Assembly: GCA_024742305.1 (NCBI GenBank)
Contig: JANSYQ010000001.1
Location: 310,001-374,000, forward strand
Length of the DNA stretch: 64,000 bases
Direction of reading: 5' to 3'
From: a bacterium
Lineage (GTDB): Bacteria; Bacteroidota; Bacteroidia; Flavobacteriales_D; Crocinitomicaceae
Part shown: positions 17,784 to 26,905 of the stretch, in pieces
Layout: every line of letters begins with the position of its first letter
Numbering within the stretch: the first letter of the stretch is position 1
Notes under the pieces: model-generated
The model's database searches: none
What the model was told of the DNA's origin: nothing
The model's input: the letters and a program-made list of their open reading frames with translations, nothing else
Program-made: the position numbers and the translations under genes

Positions 17784-19944
17784 ACTTCGGTGGATTTGGT
17801 ACATGGTAATTGTTCTGTGCATTGGCGCGGCGATTTGGGTGGCACCGGAAATCCCCTTCCAAAGCAATCCGGATGCGTACACCTTAATTCCCGAGGAGGA
17901 CCGGCAAGAACTACAAGATTTTGAAGCGCAGTTTGAGAGCGATGGCTACCCCATCAACATTTTGGTTTTGAAACATAAAAACAAATGGGAAACGTTCGAC
18001 GATTTCCAATGGATGGACCGAGCTACGGAATGGTGGCACGTCAACGACTCTTTACAAACTTTGAGCATAACCAATGTCCCTTTCCCCGTTAAGACTTTCT
18101 TGGGCATTCGCAAGAAAAACTTTGTCCCTCTTGAATCTCAAGAACGATTTGAGAAATGGTACCAAAGCGCCGACTCTTTCGAAGATATTACGCGAAAGTT
18201 TCTCTCAAAAAACAGAAAGTATGCGTTGCTCTTCGTCCCATCAGAAAAGTACTCTGAAGTCAATATTCAAACCTTCCGGCGAAAGGTGAAAAACGACCAT
18301 GTCACGGTTCTTCCATTGGATTACAACGCAATTGAAGAGGAACTTCGAGCAGACAATCAACAAGAAACGCTACTACTGAGTGGAATCAGCTTCGTGGTGA
18401 TCCTTGCATTGTTCTTGGCATTTACGGGTTCACTTCGCGGACTGTTTTTCATTGCATCCATGATTGTTTTCAGTCTTTCTCTGACAACGCTCTTTATCTA
18501 CCTCACTGATATGTGGTTTTCCATTCACATGGTCGCAATTCCTTGCATGCTCATCGTGCTTTCGTTCACAGATTTAATGCATTTAATCTATACACATCAT
18601 AAAATCAGGTCGACAACTCAGGACTCTAACGAACTGAGAAAACAACTGGGAAAATCCTTACATCGACCGATGGTGCTCACCTCCTTGACCAACATGGTAG
18701 GTTTTGTCTTGTTCTTATTTCTTTCCGACAGTCCAACGCTTACCGATATTTCTGTTCTGTCGATAATCGGCGTGCTTTTCGCCTTTTTAACATCGCGTTT
18801 TGTGGCCGTCCGGTTGCTTACATCTAGAATGCGTCTCCTCAAAGAGGGAACGGGAACTCGATGGAACCAGTTTCACGCTAGGTTTGCAGAGCGTTGGCGA
18901 CCAAAACGATATTGGCTACTTGCAGGCTCGGGAGTTATCGCAGTGCTTTTAGCAATCGTTGTTTGGAACAAAAGTACCATCAATAACGTTCCATTTGTTA
19001 CGGAAGGTGACCACCCAGCTTTTGAAGCAGCAGATATCATGAGCGCTCATTTCTTTGGAGACAAAACAGGGGAAGTCCACTTTACGTACGATCATCCCTC
19101 CGATTTATGGAACGGAGAATCCATGGCATACCTTGAACAACTGGAAACCGAAATGCAAGAACATTTCCCGATTAAGGTAGTTTCCAGTCCCACTATTCTT
19201 GCAAAACGTTATCATCGTTTTCAAAGGAACGGACATCCGGGTGCTTTTTCCTACCCAGTTACCTACGATAGCTTGTTCTTGAACAACATGGCGCTTTTGG
19301 GCGGCGAAAACATTGTGCGTCATAAAAATGGAGTGGCTCGAATTCGCTTTAGTTTTTCCAACCTCGATTTGGACAAATCGCTCGATGGCTGGGAGCAGAT
19401 GAACACATTCCTCCAAAAAAATCCACCGCCACGAGGATTAACGGCATCGCTTTCAGGAGTAGCGTACCTCAACGATGTCACCACACAACGATTTTCCGAA
19501 AATATACTCCTAGGCATCCTGATCAGTATTGTTTTTGGCGCTTTGGTCACCTTCATCTTTGTTCGAAACGGAACCGTTTTCTTAGCTACTTTGCTCGCCA
19601 ATTCGCTCCCATTATTGGTTGCCTTATTGATAATGATCGTTTTGGGAAACGACTTAAACCCGATTTCCTTGTTCTTTTTCACCGTTATCATGGGATTGTG
19701 CGTAGATGACTCGATTTATTTATTGCTCCATCGAGATGCTGCTTCCAAAGGATCCTTGTATCCAATTGCTGTAACTTCGGCCGTATTGGCCGTTGGTTTT
19801 GGTGCATTTTTATTCTCCGGGTACGATTGGGTACAACCTTTTGGATGGTCTTTTTTGATAGGAATTGCGGTTGCCTTTGTATTTGATGTCTTCTTATTGG
19901 CCCTATTCACAGATCGAAATAGTATTTTTGACCCCAATGTCTAA
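17776..19944 (+). CDS. MMPL/RND-family exporter
   Basis: 722 residues. The layout is one N-terminal membrane helix, a large periplasmic loop (about 30-195), a bundle of five to six helices (about 197-360, with FVVILALFLAFTGSLRG and MLIVLSFTDLMHL), a second loop and a second bundle (about 575-710, with GLCVDDSIYLLLHRD). This is the duplicated RND/Patched-like arrangement of MMPL and HpnN-type transporters, which move lipids or lipid-linked molecules driven by protons. DLMHL and DDSIYL carry the conserved acidic residues of the proton path. Being fused into an operon with an SGNH hydrolase and two glycosyltransferases suggests a glycolipid or acylated-glycan cargo. Overlaps both neighbours by 8 nt. 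Confidence 0.82.
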   Translation: MNKLRWIWYMVIVLCIGAAIWVAPEIPFQSNPDAYTLIPEEDRQELQDFEAQFESDGYPINILVLKHKNKWETFDDFQWMDRATEWWHVNDSLQTLSITNVPFPVKTFLGIRKKNFVPLESQERFEKWYQSADSFEDITRKFLSKNRKYALLFVPSEKYSEVNIQTFRRKVKNDHVTVLPLDYNAIEEELRADNQQETLLLSGISFVVILALFLAFTGSLRGLFFIASMIVFSLSLTTLFIYLTDMWFSIHMVAIPCMLIVLSFTDLMHLIYTHHKIRSTTQDSNELRKQLGKSLHRPMVLTSLTNMVGFVLFLFLSDSPTLTDISVLSIIGVLFAFLTSRFVAVRLLTSRMRLLKEGTGTRWNQFHARFAERWRPKRYWLLAGSGVIAVLLAIVVWNKSTINNVPFVTEGDHPAFEAADIMSAHFFGDKTGEVHFTYDHPSDLWNGESMAYLEQLETEMQEHFPIKVVSSPTILAKRYHRFQRNGHPGAFSYPVTYDSLFLNNMALLGGENIVRHKNGVARIRFSFSNLDLDKSLDGWEQMNTFLQKNPPPRGLTASLSGVAYLNDVTTQRFSENILLGILISIVFGALVTFIFVRNGTVFLATLLANSLPLLVALLIMIVLGNDLNPISLFFFTVIMGLCVDDSIYLLLHRDAASKGSLYPIAVTSAVLAVGFGAFLFSGYDWVQPFGWSFLIGIAVAFVFDVFLLALFTDRNSIFDPNV

Positions 19945-21388
19945 CGTTATTTTCATTATTTGGTTGGTAATCAACATTTTGTTGATGTTACACGTCCTGC
20001 ACGAAGGTGTTTTGGTCGTGAATGCCCTCCGAAAACGAAAAAAGAAGAAGCCTGAAGTAAAAAAAGAGGACCTGCCTATGGTCACGATTCAGTTGCCTCT
20101 TTACAACGAAAAGTACGTGATTGAACGCTTGTTAGACTCCATTCGCGAAATTGATTATCCGGAGCATTTGTTGGAGGTACAAATCTTAGATGATTCCACC
20201 GATGAAACTACCGAGACCATTCGAGAGTATATAGAGCGACATCAATGCAACTTTGATTTAATTCGCCGGGATGACAGAGCGGGCTTCAAAGCGGGAGCAT
20301 TATCGTATGGATTGAAAATCGCAAAGGGCGAATTTGTAGCCATTTTCGATGCCGACTTTATTCCGTCGCAGCAATTTTTACTAGAAACCATTCCTTATTT
20401 CCAAAACGAGAAAGTCGGTGTGGTTCAAACACGCTGGTTGCACATCAATGAAGATCAATCCTTACTGACTAGGGCACAAGCACTCATGTTGAATACGCAC
20501 TTCAGCGTGGAACAATTGGGTCGACACAATGCAGAAGGATTCATCAATTTCAACGGTACCGCGGGTGTTTGGCGCAAGGCATGTATTGCCGATGCCGGAG
20601 GCTGGAAAGCTGATACACTAACCGAAGATTTGGACCTTAGTTTCCGTGCACAAGCCAAGGGTTGGCAGTTTGAGTACTTATTTGATGTAGGATCTCCAGC
20701 GGAACTTCCTTCAACGTTTGAGGCCTACCGAACACAGCAGTTCCGCTGGTCGAAAGGTGCAGCTGAGTGCGTTCGAAAAAACTGGAAAATGCTATGGAAT
20801 TCCTCTGTAAGCTTTGGATCAAAGGTCATGGGGTCGTTTCACCTTCTGAATAGTTCCGTGTATCTGCTCGTCGTAGCGCTTTTGCTGCTCAGTCCATTTG
20901 TGTATTACGTCAACAGCGAGCGTTTGGTAACTGTGCCGAATTTCGAGTACTTCCTGCCTCTTGGTCCCATCGTAAGTGGATCGCTCTTCCTGATTTTCCT
21001 TTCAGGATCTCTGTTGGCAAATAAGAACAAGTTGAGCGCCATTCTTTGGTACATTCCTTCGTTGTTCACTTTCTTTTCCATGACCACCGGAATTTCCTTG
21101 TACATGAGTTTTGGTGTGATTGAGGGGTATTGGGGAAAGAAATCGCCGTTTGTGCGGACGCCAAAATTTGGAGATGAAAACATCGCCAAAAAGATCAAAA
21201 GCGGCTACGATTACAAGAAGGAATACAGCATCAAGTTACTGGAAATAGTTTGCTGGGGTTACGGTGCCTACTGGATGTACCTCGGAATTCAATCCATGAA
21301 CATCATGATTATCGCTTATGCGTTGATCATACTTACCGGTTTCTCACTGGCACTGTTCTTTAAAAATCAAACTTTCCAATGGCGCTGA
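19937..21388 (+). CDS. Processive family-2 glycosyltransferase (cellulose synthase-like)
   Basis: 483 residues from the ATG at 19937, which overlaps the exporter stop by 8 nt. An upstream in-frame start at 19865 lies deep inside the exporter gene and is rejected. One N-terminal helix precedes the GT-A domain with all processive GT2 signatures: DDSTD (85-89), DAD (138-140), TED (229-231) and QQFRW (267-271). Three or four C-terminal membrane helices follow (about 295-480). The sequence is closer to the CslA/CslC and glucomannan-synthase type than to bacterial BcsA, since no PilZ domain is present. It probably polymerises or adds hexose from a nucleotide sugar at the inner membrane. Product unknown. 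Confidence 0.85.
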   Translation: MSNVIFIIWLVINILLMLHVLHEGVLVVNALRKRKKKKPEVKKEDLPMVTIQLPLYNEKYVIERLLDSIREIDYPEHLLEVQILDDSTDETTETIREYIERHQCNFDLIRRDDRAGFKAGALSYGLKIAKGEFVAIFDADFIPSQQFLLETIPYFQNEKVGVVQTRWLHINEDQSLLTRAQALMLNTHFSVEQLGRHNAEGFINFNGTAGVWRKACIADAGGWKADTLTEDLDLSFRAQAKGWQFEYLFDVGSPAELPSTFEAYRTQQFRWSKGAAECVRKNWKMLWNSSVSFGSKVMGSFHLLNSSVYLLVVALLLLSPFVYYVNSERLVTVPNFEYFLPLGPIVSGSLFLIFLSGSLLANKNKLSAILWYIPSLFTFFSMTTGISLYMSFGVIEGYWGKKSPFVRTPKFGDENIAKKIKSGYDYKKEYSIKLLEIVCWGYGAYWMYLGIQSMNIMIIAYALIILTGFSLALFFKNQTFQWR

Positions 21389-22743
21389 TCCGAAAATATG
21401 GATTTTGGATTTTCGCGGCGGTCTCAACGCTACTTTACTTACTATTTGCTCAAGAACTCAAACGTACCGAGCACCTAGAACTTTTCCTGTCTTTCGTCAT
21501 CTTGATCGTCTTGTGGCTGCTCATGCAACGCTTCGCCACAAATTCTTGGAAACTTCTTTTTGTCACTGGACTAATTTTCCGCCTGTGTTTCCTTTTTGCA
21601 ACACCGCACCTCTCCGACGACTATCTGCGATTCCTGTGGGACGGAGAATTAAGCAAAGATGGATACGAAGTTTTCGAGTTTACGCCAAATCAATATAAAA
21701 AGCACGTTTCCGAAGAGCATCTTGCGAAGTATGAAAATATGCTCAACGACAGCACAGCCGAATTCCCAACGGGGATGAACTCCAAAAAGTACTTCTCCAT
21801 CTACCCCACCGTTAACCAATTTGTGTTTCAAACGAGTGCTCTTGGTAGCGATCCGCACAGAGCCAACCTTGATATTTTACGGCTTTGGATCTTGATTGCA
21901 GAAATTGCCTCCTTCTTTTTGTTGAAAGCACTGCTTACTCCAAAAGACAAAGCATCCAAGGGAGCTCAGACACGATATTTAAGTCTTTACTGGCTGCACC
22001 CCTTGATTATTATTGAGCTCACGGGCAATTTGCACTTAGAAGCATTGGCCATCACTTTTATCCTACTAGCGCTCTACCTTTCCCGTTTGAATCATTGGGT
22101 GGGCGCGGGTATTGCCGTCGCCTTAGGAGTAATGACGAAACTAACGCCATTATTGCTTCTCGGTGCCTTCTTCAAGCAGCTTCACTGGAAACGATGGCTG
22201 GTTCAATGTGCCATTGCCGGAATTGTAAGCATTGGGCTGTTCTCCATTTACGTGAACACTGAAACATTTGTCAATTTTAAATCCAGCGTCGGGCTATTTT
22301 TCGCCTGGTTTAGCTTCAACGCTGGAATTTACTACAGTTTGAAAGAGTTAGTACTTCTTATCTCAGGAACTGATATTTCCTCCCTAATCAGCTTATGCTT
22401 TCCATTTATTTCAGCGGCTATCATGTTGTGGATTGTCTTCTTCAAAAAAACAGATGTTCCAACTACCGCACTCCTACTTTTTACAACGTATTTCCTATTT
22501 ACGCCCATTTTACACCCGTGGTATGTTACCATTCTTGTTCCACTCGCCGTACTCTCTAAGAAAGTCTTCCCGCTTGTTTGGTCCGTGCTAATTTTTGGCA
22601 CATACTTGGCCTACGGTGCCACCTTCAAAGAACCGCTTTGGTTTATCATCATTGAGTTTGCCGTGGTTATTACCTTCCTTTTCGCTGAGTTCAAACAGAA
22701 GCAAAACTGGACTCATCGAATTGCCTCTCATCTTTACGGTTGA
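21379..22743 (+). CDS. GT-C-fold polyprenyl-phosphate-sugar glycosyltransferase (GT87-like)
   Basis: 454 residues with about 11 membrane helices. The first periplasmic loop carries the acidic motif LSDDYLRFLWDGELS (about residues 75-90), the usual catalytic aspartates of GT-C enzymes, which take mannose or other sugars from polyprenyl phosphate. YPTVNQFVF and a LHPWYVTILVPLA stretch in the last third are also typical. It overlaps the GT2 gene by 10 nt (ATGGCGCTGA). It is the last gene of the operon, and no terminator is visible after it. Inferred: adds a sugar on the outer face of the inner membrane to the same glycoconjugate. Confidence 0.72.
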   Translation: MALIRKYGFWIFAAVSTLLYLLFAQELKRTEHLELFLSFVILIVLWLLMQRFATNSWKLLFVTGLIFRLCFLFATPHLSDDYLRFLWDGELSKDGYEVFEFTPNQYKKHVSEEHLAKYENMLNDSTAEFPTGMNSKKYFSIYPTVNQFVFQTSALGSDPHRANLDILRLWILIAEIASFFLLKALLTPKDKASKGAQTRYLSLYWLHPLIIIELTGNLHLEALAITFILLALYLSRLNHWVGAGIAVALGVMTKLTPLLLLGAFFKQLHWKRWLVQCAIAGIVSIGLFSIYVNTETFVNFKSSVGLFFAWFSFNAGIYYSLKELVLLISGTDISSLISLCFPFISAAIMLWIVFFKKTDVPTTALLLFTTYFLFTPILHPWYVTILVPLAVLSKKVFPLVWSVLIFGTYLAYGATFKEPLWFIIIEFAVVITFLFAEFKQKQNWTHRIASHLYG

Positions 22744-22840
22744 TTTGTTAAAAGTTTCTTAACGAAATAGTTATGGCACAACTGTTGTCCTCTCCGACTC
22801 GAAAAAACGAAAATCATTAGATTTACAAAAACCGAAACTT

Positions 22841-24067
22841 ATGAAAGGATTACTACTTACCACAGCACTTGTGCTGACCGGATCGCTATCATTTGGTCAG
22901 AACATTAACGACCACAAGATCAGCTTTAATTACATACAGCTTCCATTGCTAAAAATTGATTCGCAGTACGACAACTACAGCGTAACAGTGGAACATGCGT
23001 ACAGACAAGCAAACGAGGACAGTACCGTAATGTTTGATGCGAGGAAAAGCGTTGCCATGGAAATGTTCATGCAGGCTTCTGAGCGATACCATCAAGAGTG
23101 CGACTCTTTGGAACGAATCTATCTTGCGCAAATGTCGGCTTGGGAGCAAAAAGTGAACGCTGGGACAACGAAACCGGATGGAACACCCTTATCAGAACCG
23201 CAAGCTCCGAACTATCCTCCGGCTCCAATCATGGATCAGGTGGAAGCACCAATGATGCACTCGGAATTTCAGGAAAACATCGCTATGGAGCGTGTGAATC
23301 TTGCTGGGTACACTCAAGGTGAGGGTGAAGTGGAAATTACAGTGACCATTCACCCCATTCGAAGCTATCGCATTGTTCGTGAGAAAAAAGGAACAGGTGA
23401 AACCACGAAGTATGAATACACTGCACGCTATGTTATGCCCATTGGACTTCGTGTAGCCAACCCAACACAGGGTATTATGATGGAAACCGTGCTTTTCGAA
23501 AATGAACGCGTGTACAATTTACCTTCACAGAAAAGCAAGTACGACCACCAGTTGTACATGAAAGACAATCGAGAAATGGTATTTCGTCAAATGGAAACAG
23601 CCGGTAGAAACACCGCTTTGGCACAATTAAACGACCATTTGAACAATCATTTTGGATTTGTAGAGCGCAATAGAACAGCCGAAATCTACTCGGTGAAATC
23701 CTTCAAGGGATACGACTACACCGACGTAACGAATGCATTCACACAAACAACTCTCGCTTTACAGGCGGTTGGGTCAGATAGAGATCGCTCCGGAGCGATT
23801 GGTCAAATCAACCAGGCCATTTCTGCGACGGAAACCATTCTTACGGAGTCTAATTTATCCGACAGAAAATCACGAATTAACGATAAAGTTACGGCGATGC
23901 TTCAGTGCAACCTCGCCGAGCTATACATGTGGAAAGCCGACTTTGATAAGTGCGATGGCTTCTCTAACCTTGCCATGAACAGCGGTGAAGGAAAGGCAAA
24001 ACGTCATATCCGCGATGAAATGGGATTCTACAAGGACCAACGCAATCGCTGGGACGTCCATTATTAA
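22841..24067 (+). CDS. Secreted protein of unknown function with periplasmic helical tail
   Basis: 408 residues with a signal peptide (MKGLLLTTALVLTGSLSFGQ). I do not recognise the family. The first half is beta-rich with a Pro-rich segment (residues 112-135, PLSEPQAPNYPPAPIMDQVE). The C-terminal 120 residues are helical and TPR-like (LNDHLNNHFGFVERN, TALAQLNDHL, LQCNLAELYMWKADFDKC). A -7-like TAGATTTA lies at 22816-22823. It is followed by its own terminator, so it is a single-gene unit. Envelope location is expected; nothing ties it to the preceding glycosyltransferase operon except position. Confidence 0.6.
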   Translation: MKGLLLTTALVLTGSLSFGQNINDHKISFNYIQLPLLKIDSQYDNYSVTVEHAYRQANEDSTVMFDARKSVAMEMFMQASERYHQECDSLERIYLAQMSAWEQKVNAGTTKPDGTPLSEPQAPNYPPAPIMDQVEAPMMHSEFQENIAMERVNLAGYTQGEGEVEITVTIHPIRSYRIVREKKGTGETTKYEYTARYVMPIGLRVANPTQGIMMETVLFENERVYNLPSQKSKYDHQLYMKDNREMVFRQMETAGRNTALAQLNDHLNNHFGFVERNRTAEIYSVKSFKGYDYTDVTNAFTQTTLALQAVGSDRDRSGAIGQINQAISATETILTESNLSDRKSRINDKVTAMLQCNLAELYMWKADFDKCDGFSNLAMNSGEGKAKRHIRDEMGFYKDQRNRWDVHY

Positions 24068-24088
24068 TCGTTCTCGTTGAACAAACAT

Positions 24089-24143
24089 AAAAGCACCCAT
24101 CTCGACTAGGCGAAAGCTATGTTCGGTGACTGGGTGCTTTTTT
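24089..24143 (+). terminator. Intrinsic terminator after the secreted protein gene
   Basis: AAAAGCACCCA (24089-24099) pairs with TGGGTGCTTTT (24131-24141), followed by further T residues. The loop is long (31 nt). Confidence 0.7.
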
Positions 24144-24317
24144 ATTTGGAAAACGGCGCCGTTGTTGATGTCATCCTTTGGTACTTGTTGATAAAAGAGA
24201 GCTCCCAAATAGTGTGCTTCTGTTACCATAAATTTTTTCTATTGAGACTTAATTGAATTCGATAATAACAAAGGCTATCCATGCGTAACTTTGTAATGTG
24301 ATTTAAACAGCAAGAAC

Positions 24318-24632
24318 ATGTATCAAGAAATAACATCAGATAATTTAGAAGAAATTGTAGCGGAGGGAAAAACAACTTTCGTGCAGTATTCTGCCGGTTG
24401 GTGTGGAAATTGTCGATTAATCAAACCGACATTTCAACGCTTGTCGAGAGAAAATGAAGATGCCTCCTTCGTAATGGTGGATGCCGAGAAGTTTCCCAAA
24501 TCTCGGGAGATGGCGGAGGTGAAAAATTTGCCAACATTCGCCGCTTTTAAAGATGGTAAGTTGGTAGGTCAGGTCTCCACGAACAAAGTAGATAAATTAA
24601 CATCTTTCATCGATGAGACTACCGGTAATTAA
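24318..24632 (+). CDS. Thioredoxin-family protein
   Basis: 104 residues, a single thioredoxin fold. The active site is WCGNC (Cys29, Cys32) in VQYSAGWCGNCRLIKP; the cis-proline motif is KNLPTFAAFKDGKLV. There is no signal peptide, so it is cytoplasmic. It is expected to reduce protein disulfides; the CGNC dipeptide differs from the CGPC of housekeeping thioredoxin, so the redox potential and partners may differ. A perfect -7 element TAACTTTG (24286-24293) lies 24 nt before the ATG. The stop overlaps the start of the DUF6952 gene by 20 nt, a tight coupling. Confidence 0.88.
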   Translation: MYQEITSDNLEEIVAEGKTTFVQYSAGWCGNCRLIKPTFQRLSRENEDASFVMVDAEKFPKSREMAEVKNLPTFAAFKDGKLVGQVSTNKVDKLTSFIDETTGN

Positions 24633-24870
24633 GCACATCAATAGCTTCATTGAAGAAAACGATGCCGATTTCGTGCACGAAACTATCGACTTTTTGGAGC
24701 ATTTGGCACAGGCACGAGGATTGAAAGATGAAGAACTGGACGTGATTGGCGAAATTCTGTCGAACGCCTATGGTGCCTTGGAGGTTCGGAAGGCAATGGC
24801 CGAAGGACAATCTGAGCGTGATGCCTTAAATGGTTTTATGAAGCGCGTAACGGGATCAATAGATAGTTAA
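24613..24870 (+). CDS. DUF6952-like small protein coupled to thioredoxin
   Basis: 85 residues, helical and acidic (MRLPVIKHINSFIEEND, LKDEELDVIGEILSNAYGALEV, ALNGFMKRVTGSI). I recognise the pattern as the small protein annotated DUF6952 in Flavobacteriia, usually encoded beside a thioredoxin-family gene. The function is not known; the 20-nt overlap with the thioredoxin reading frame suggests the two proteins work together. No cysteines are present, so it is not itself a dithiol redox carrier. Confidence 0.78.
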   Translation: MRLPVIKHINSFIEENDADFVHETIDFLEHLAQARGLKDEELDVIGEILSNAYGALEVRKAMAEGQSERDALNGFMKRVTGSIDS

Positions 24871-24910
24871 AGACTTTCATAGTTAGGTAGTAGTAGTAGT
24901 TTGTATTTTT

Positions 24911-24956
24911 AAAAAACCGTTCTTTTTCGTTTTAGCGAGAAAGAACGGTTTTTTTT
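24911..24956 (+). terminator. Strong intrinsic terminator after the thioredoxin operon
   Basis: AAAAAACCGTTCTTT (24911-24925) pairs with AAAGAACGGTTTTTT (24940-24954) and runs into eight T residues. Just upstream are TTTCATAGTTAGG (24875-24887), which resembles a shortened form of the repeat at 26980 and 45182, and a short GTA-trinucleotide run (to 24900). Confidence 0.85.
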
Positions 24957-24963
24957 GTTCCTA

Positions 24964-24992
24964 TGTAACTTTTTCCATCCTCGGGACATCTA
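24964..24992 (+). promoter_or_regulatory. Candidate ECF-type autoregulatory promoter
   Basis: TGTAACTTTTT (24964-24974) resembles an ECF -35 box (consensus GGAAC). After 17 nt comes CATCTA (24987-24992), similar to ECF -10 (CGTCTA). The sigma factor gene starts 18 nt later. The same 11-mer recurs at 26906. TAACTTTT could instead be read as a weak -7 housekeeping element. Confidence 0.4.
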
Positions 24993-25010
24993 CACAGTAA
25001 GAACGCTACC

Positions 25011-25529
25011 ATGAGTAAATCAAAGAAAGCTGCCTTCATGGAACTATATACTCCTGTTCACGATAAGTTTGAACGCTTTTGTCGAGCACGTGTGTATGGC
25101 GATATCAACTTCAAGGATCTAATGCACGATACCATCGTTATTGCGTTTGAAAAGTTTGATAAGCTAGAGGACCCTAAGGCATTTCTTCATTTTCTTTTTG
25201 GAATCAGCATTCGCGTATTGGCCAATACAAATAGAAAACAACGCCTCATTCACGTGTCGGATGAAGCATATCGCATTCCAGACGAGTCATTCAGGGCAGA
25301 TCGTAACGAAGATGCACATATACTATATGAAGCACTTGCGCAACTTCCCGATCAGCAACGAGAAGCCTTGGTGCTGTTTGAAATCTCAGGATTTTCTATC
25401 GCGGAAATTGCGGATTTGCAGGAATCGGGGATTTCTGCTGTAAAGCAACGACTAGCGCGTGGACGAAAAGCTTTGTTGGCGTTGTTACAGGAAAATGAGT
25501 TGCATCCACCTAAAAAAACAAGCGTATGA
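25011..25529 (+). CDS. ECF RNA polymerase sigma factor
   Basis: 172 residues. Region 2 is FKDLMHDTIVIAFEKFDKL..PKAFLHFLFGISIRVLAN (about residues 38-78). Region 4 is EALAQLPDQQREALVLFEISGFSIAEIADLQESGISAVKQRLARGRKAL (about 105-155), a standard helix-turn-helix for the -35 box. It redirects RNA polymerase to a specific regulon when released from its membrane partner. The stop overlaps the start of the next gene by 4 nt (ATGA), as expected for a sigma/anti-sigma pair. It is clearly paralogous to the sigma factor at 52911: both share [YE].PVH[DE][KR]FERFC[RK]ARVYG near the start. Confidence 0.88.
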   Translation: MSKSKKAAFMELYTPVHDKFERFCRARVYGDINFKDLMHDTIVIAFEKFDKLEDPKAFLHFLFGISIRVLANTNRKQRLIHVSDEAYRIPDESFRADRNEDAHILYEALAQLPDQQREALVLFEISGFSIAEIADLQESGISAVKQRLARGRKALLALLQENELHPPKKTSV

Positions 25530-26725
25530 CCAGCGATGACTTAAATCAACTGTTTGCTTCTGCACGTGAAATTCCGGTTGAAACAGCCCCGGAACAAATC
25601 GCGGGATGGGTAGGTGCGTCAGCTGCCGCTAGCACGGGTGTGCTTGGTATAGCGGCAAAACTCAAATTATTAATTGCCAAAAAAACCTTTATTATTATGG
25701 GAACTATTTTATCAGTTACGAGCCTTGGTATCGTTTTAACGATGTCATTAAACACACAAGATCCGCAAAGTTCACCTTCTGAAAAAGTCCATTTTTCAGA
25801 AATTATACTCGATGATCATGTTCAGAAAGAGGAGCCAAAAGCAATTCAGATTCTGTTTGAGGATACAACCCTTCCATCGCAAAAAATAAAAGAATCTCCA
25901 CATGCCACTCCTACTTCAATACCGCTAGCAGAGCCTACAACACTAGATTCTCCTAAAGGAGTGATGGCACCACGCCGAGGGTCGAAAGTTGCGAAAAGAT
26001 ACAAAGCCAGTTTAGCTCCGCAATTACAAGTTTCACGCTCATATCAGGCACCAAAAGCGAAAAAGGACAAAAACCCCGAATTGAAAGGAGATGGAAATGT
26101 TACAAAGGTAGATCGTAAGGTTGGATCATTCAAGGAAATCGAAATCAATGGTGTTATTGATGTTATACTCACACAAGGCAACCAAGAAAAGGTGGTCATA
26201 GAAACCGACTCCAACCTTCAGGAACAAATTGAAACAGAAGTAAGCGGTGAGCTCCTTATAATCAGTACCAAAAAAGGGAGTATGAAAAAAGTCACCAAAA
26301 TGATTGCACATGTCACTGTGAAAGACCTCTCGAAAATCAAAAATTCCGGTGTAGGAGATATTACTTGTGAAAATGCCATCAAGTCAAATTCTCTTGAGCT
26401 GGATGTAAATAATGTAGGTGATATAGACCTCCAATTAGACTGTGTTGCTTTAGAGGTCGATTTTCGCGGCGTTGGCGACCTAAAATTAGAAGGAACAGCG
26501 AAAACAGCTACAGTAAAATCTTCCGGAGTTGGAAACATTAAGGCATACGGTTTAGATGTAGCGACAATGAAAATGAAACATACGGGGGTAGGAAATGCCC
26601 TAATTTATGTTTCAGAAGACTTGACCTTGAAATATAGCGGAGTAGGAAATGTGAACTATAAAGGAAACCCCAAAAAGAAGGATATTAAAAAATCTGGGGT
26701 CGGTTCCGTTAAAAACAAGTCGTAG
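25526..26725 (+). CDS. Membrane anti-sigma-like protein with DUF2807 (GIN) exterior domain
   Basis: 399 residues. The short cytoplasmic segment (1-53) begins DDLNQLFASAREIPVET and matches the N-terminus of the anti-sigma-like protein at 53423. One membrane helix spans 54-74. A Pro/Lys-rich periplasmic linker (80-185) leads to a DUF2807 domain (about 190-399): FKEIEINGVIDVILTQG, followed by a right-handed beta-helix with a repeating GVG (SGVGDI, RGVGDL, SGVGNI, TGVGNA, SGVGNV, SGVGSV). DUF2807 is usually an adhesin-like or lipoprotein domain, so here it probably acts as the sensor. No zinc-finger HxxxCxxC anti-sigma motif is visible. The anti-sigma role is inferred from the overlap with the sigma gene and topology. 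Confidence 0.78.
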   Translation: MTSDDLNQLFASAREIPVETAPEQIAGWVGASAAASTGVLGIAAKLKLLIAKKTFIIMGTILSVTSLGIVLTMSLNTQDPQSSPSEKVHFSEIILDDHVQKEEPKAIQILFEDTTLPSQKIKESPHATPTSIPLAEPTTLDSPKGVMAPRRGSKVAKRYKASLAPQLQVSRSYQAPKAKKDKNPELKGDGNVTKVDRKVGSFKEIEINGVIDVILTQGNQEKVVIETDSNLQEQIETEVSGELLIISTKKGSMKKVTKMIAHVTVKDLSKIKNSGVGDITCENAIKSNSLELDVNNVGDIDLQLDCVALEVDFRGVGDLKLEGTAKTATVKSSGVGNIKAYGLDVATMKMKHTGVGNALIYVSEDLTLKYSGVGNVNYKGNPKKKDIKKSGVGSVKNKS

Positions 26726-26905
26726 AAATTAACACGAATTGGCGAAAGAAATCGCACGTTTTCGCCCGAAACCAACGATTTTTAGCTTGAAGAATGGAAA
26801 ATTCATGGGAAGTTAATCCGTAAGGTTGATGCCTCATTGATTGAATTGACCACTTAGCACATTTTCGGACGATTTAGAGGGAAATGGAAATAAATTTAAA
26901 TCGTC

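Noticed and set aside
7638-24236. Shared 15-mer GTTACCATAAATTTT at 7638-7652 and 24222-24236
   Set aside because: A 15-nt match within 64 kb of A+T-rich DNA is expected by chance, and the contexts differ.
24886-24900. GTA-trinucleotide run as a microsatellite or contingency locus
   Set aside because: Only about four units and outside any gene or clear promoter; too short to be meaningful alone.
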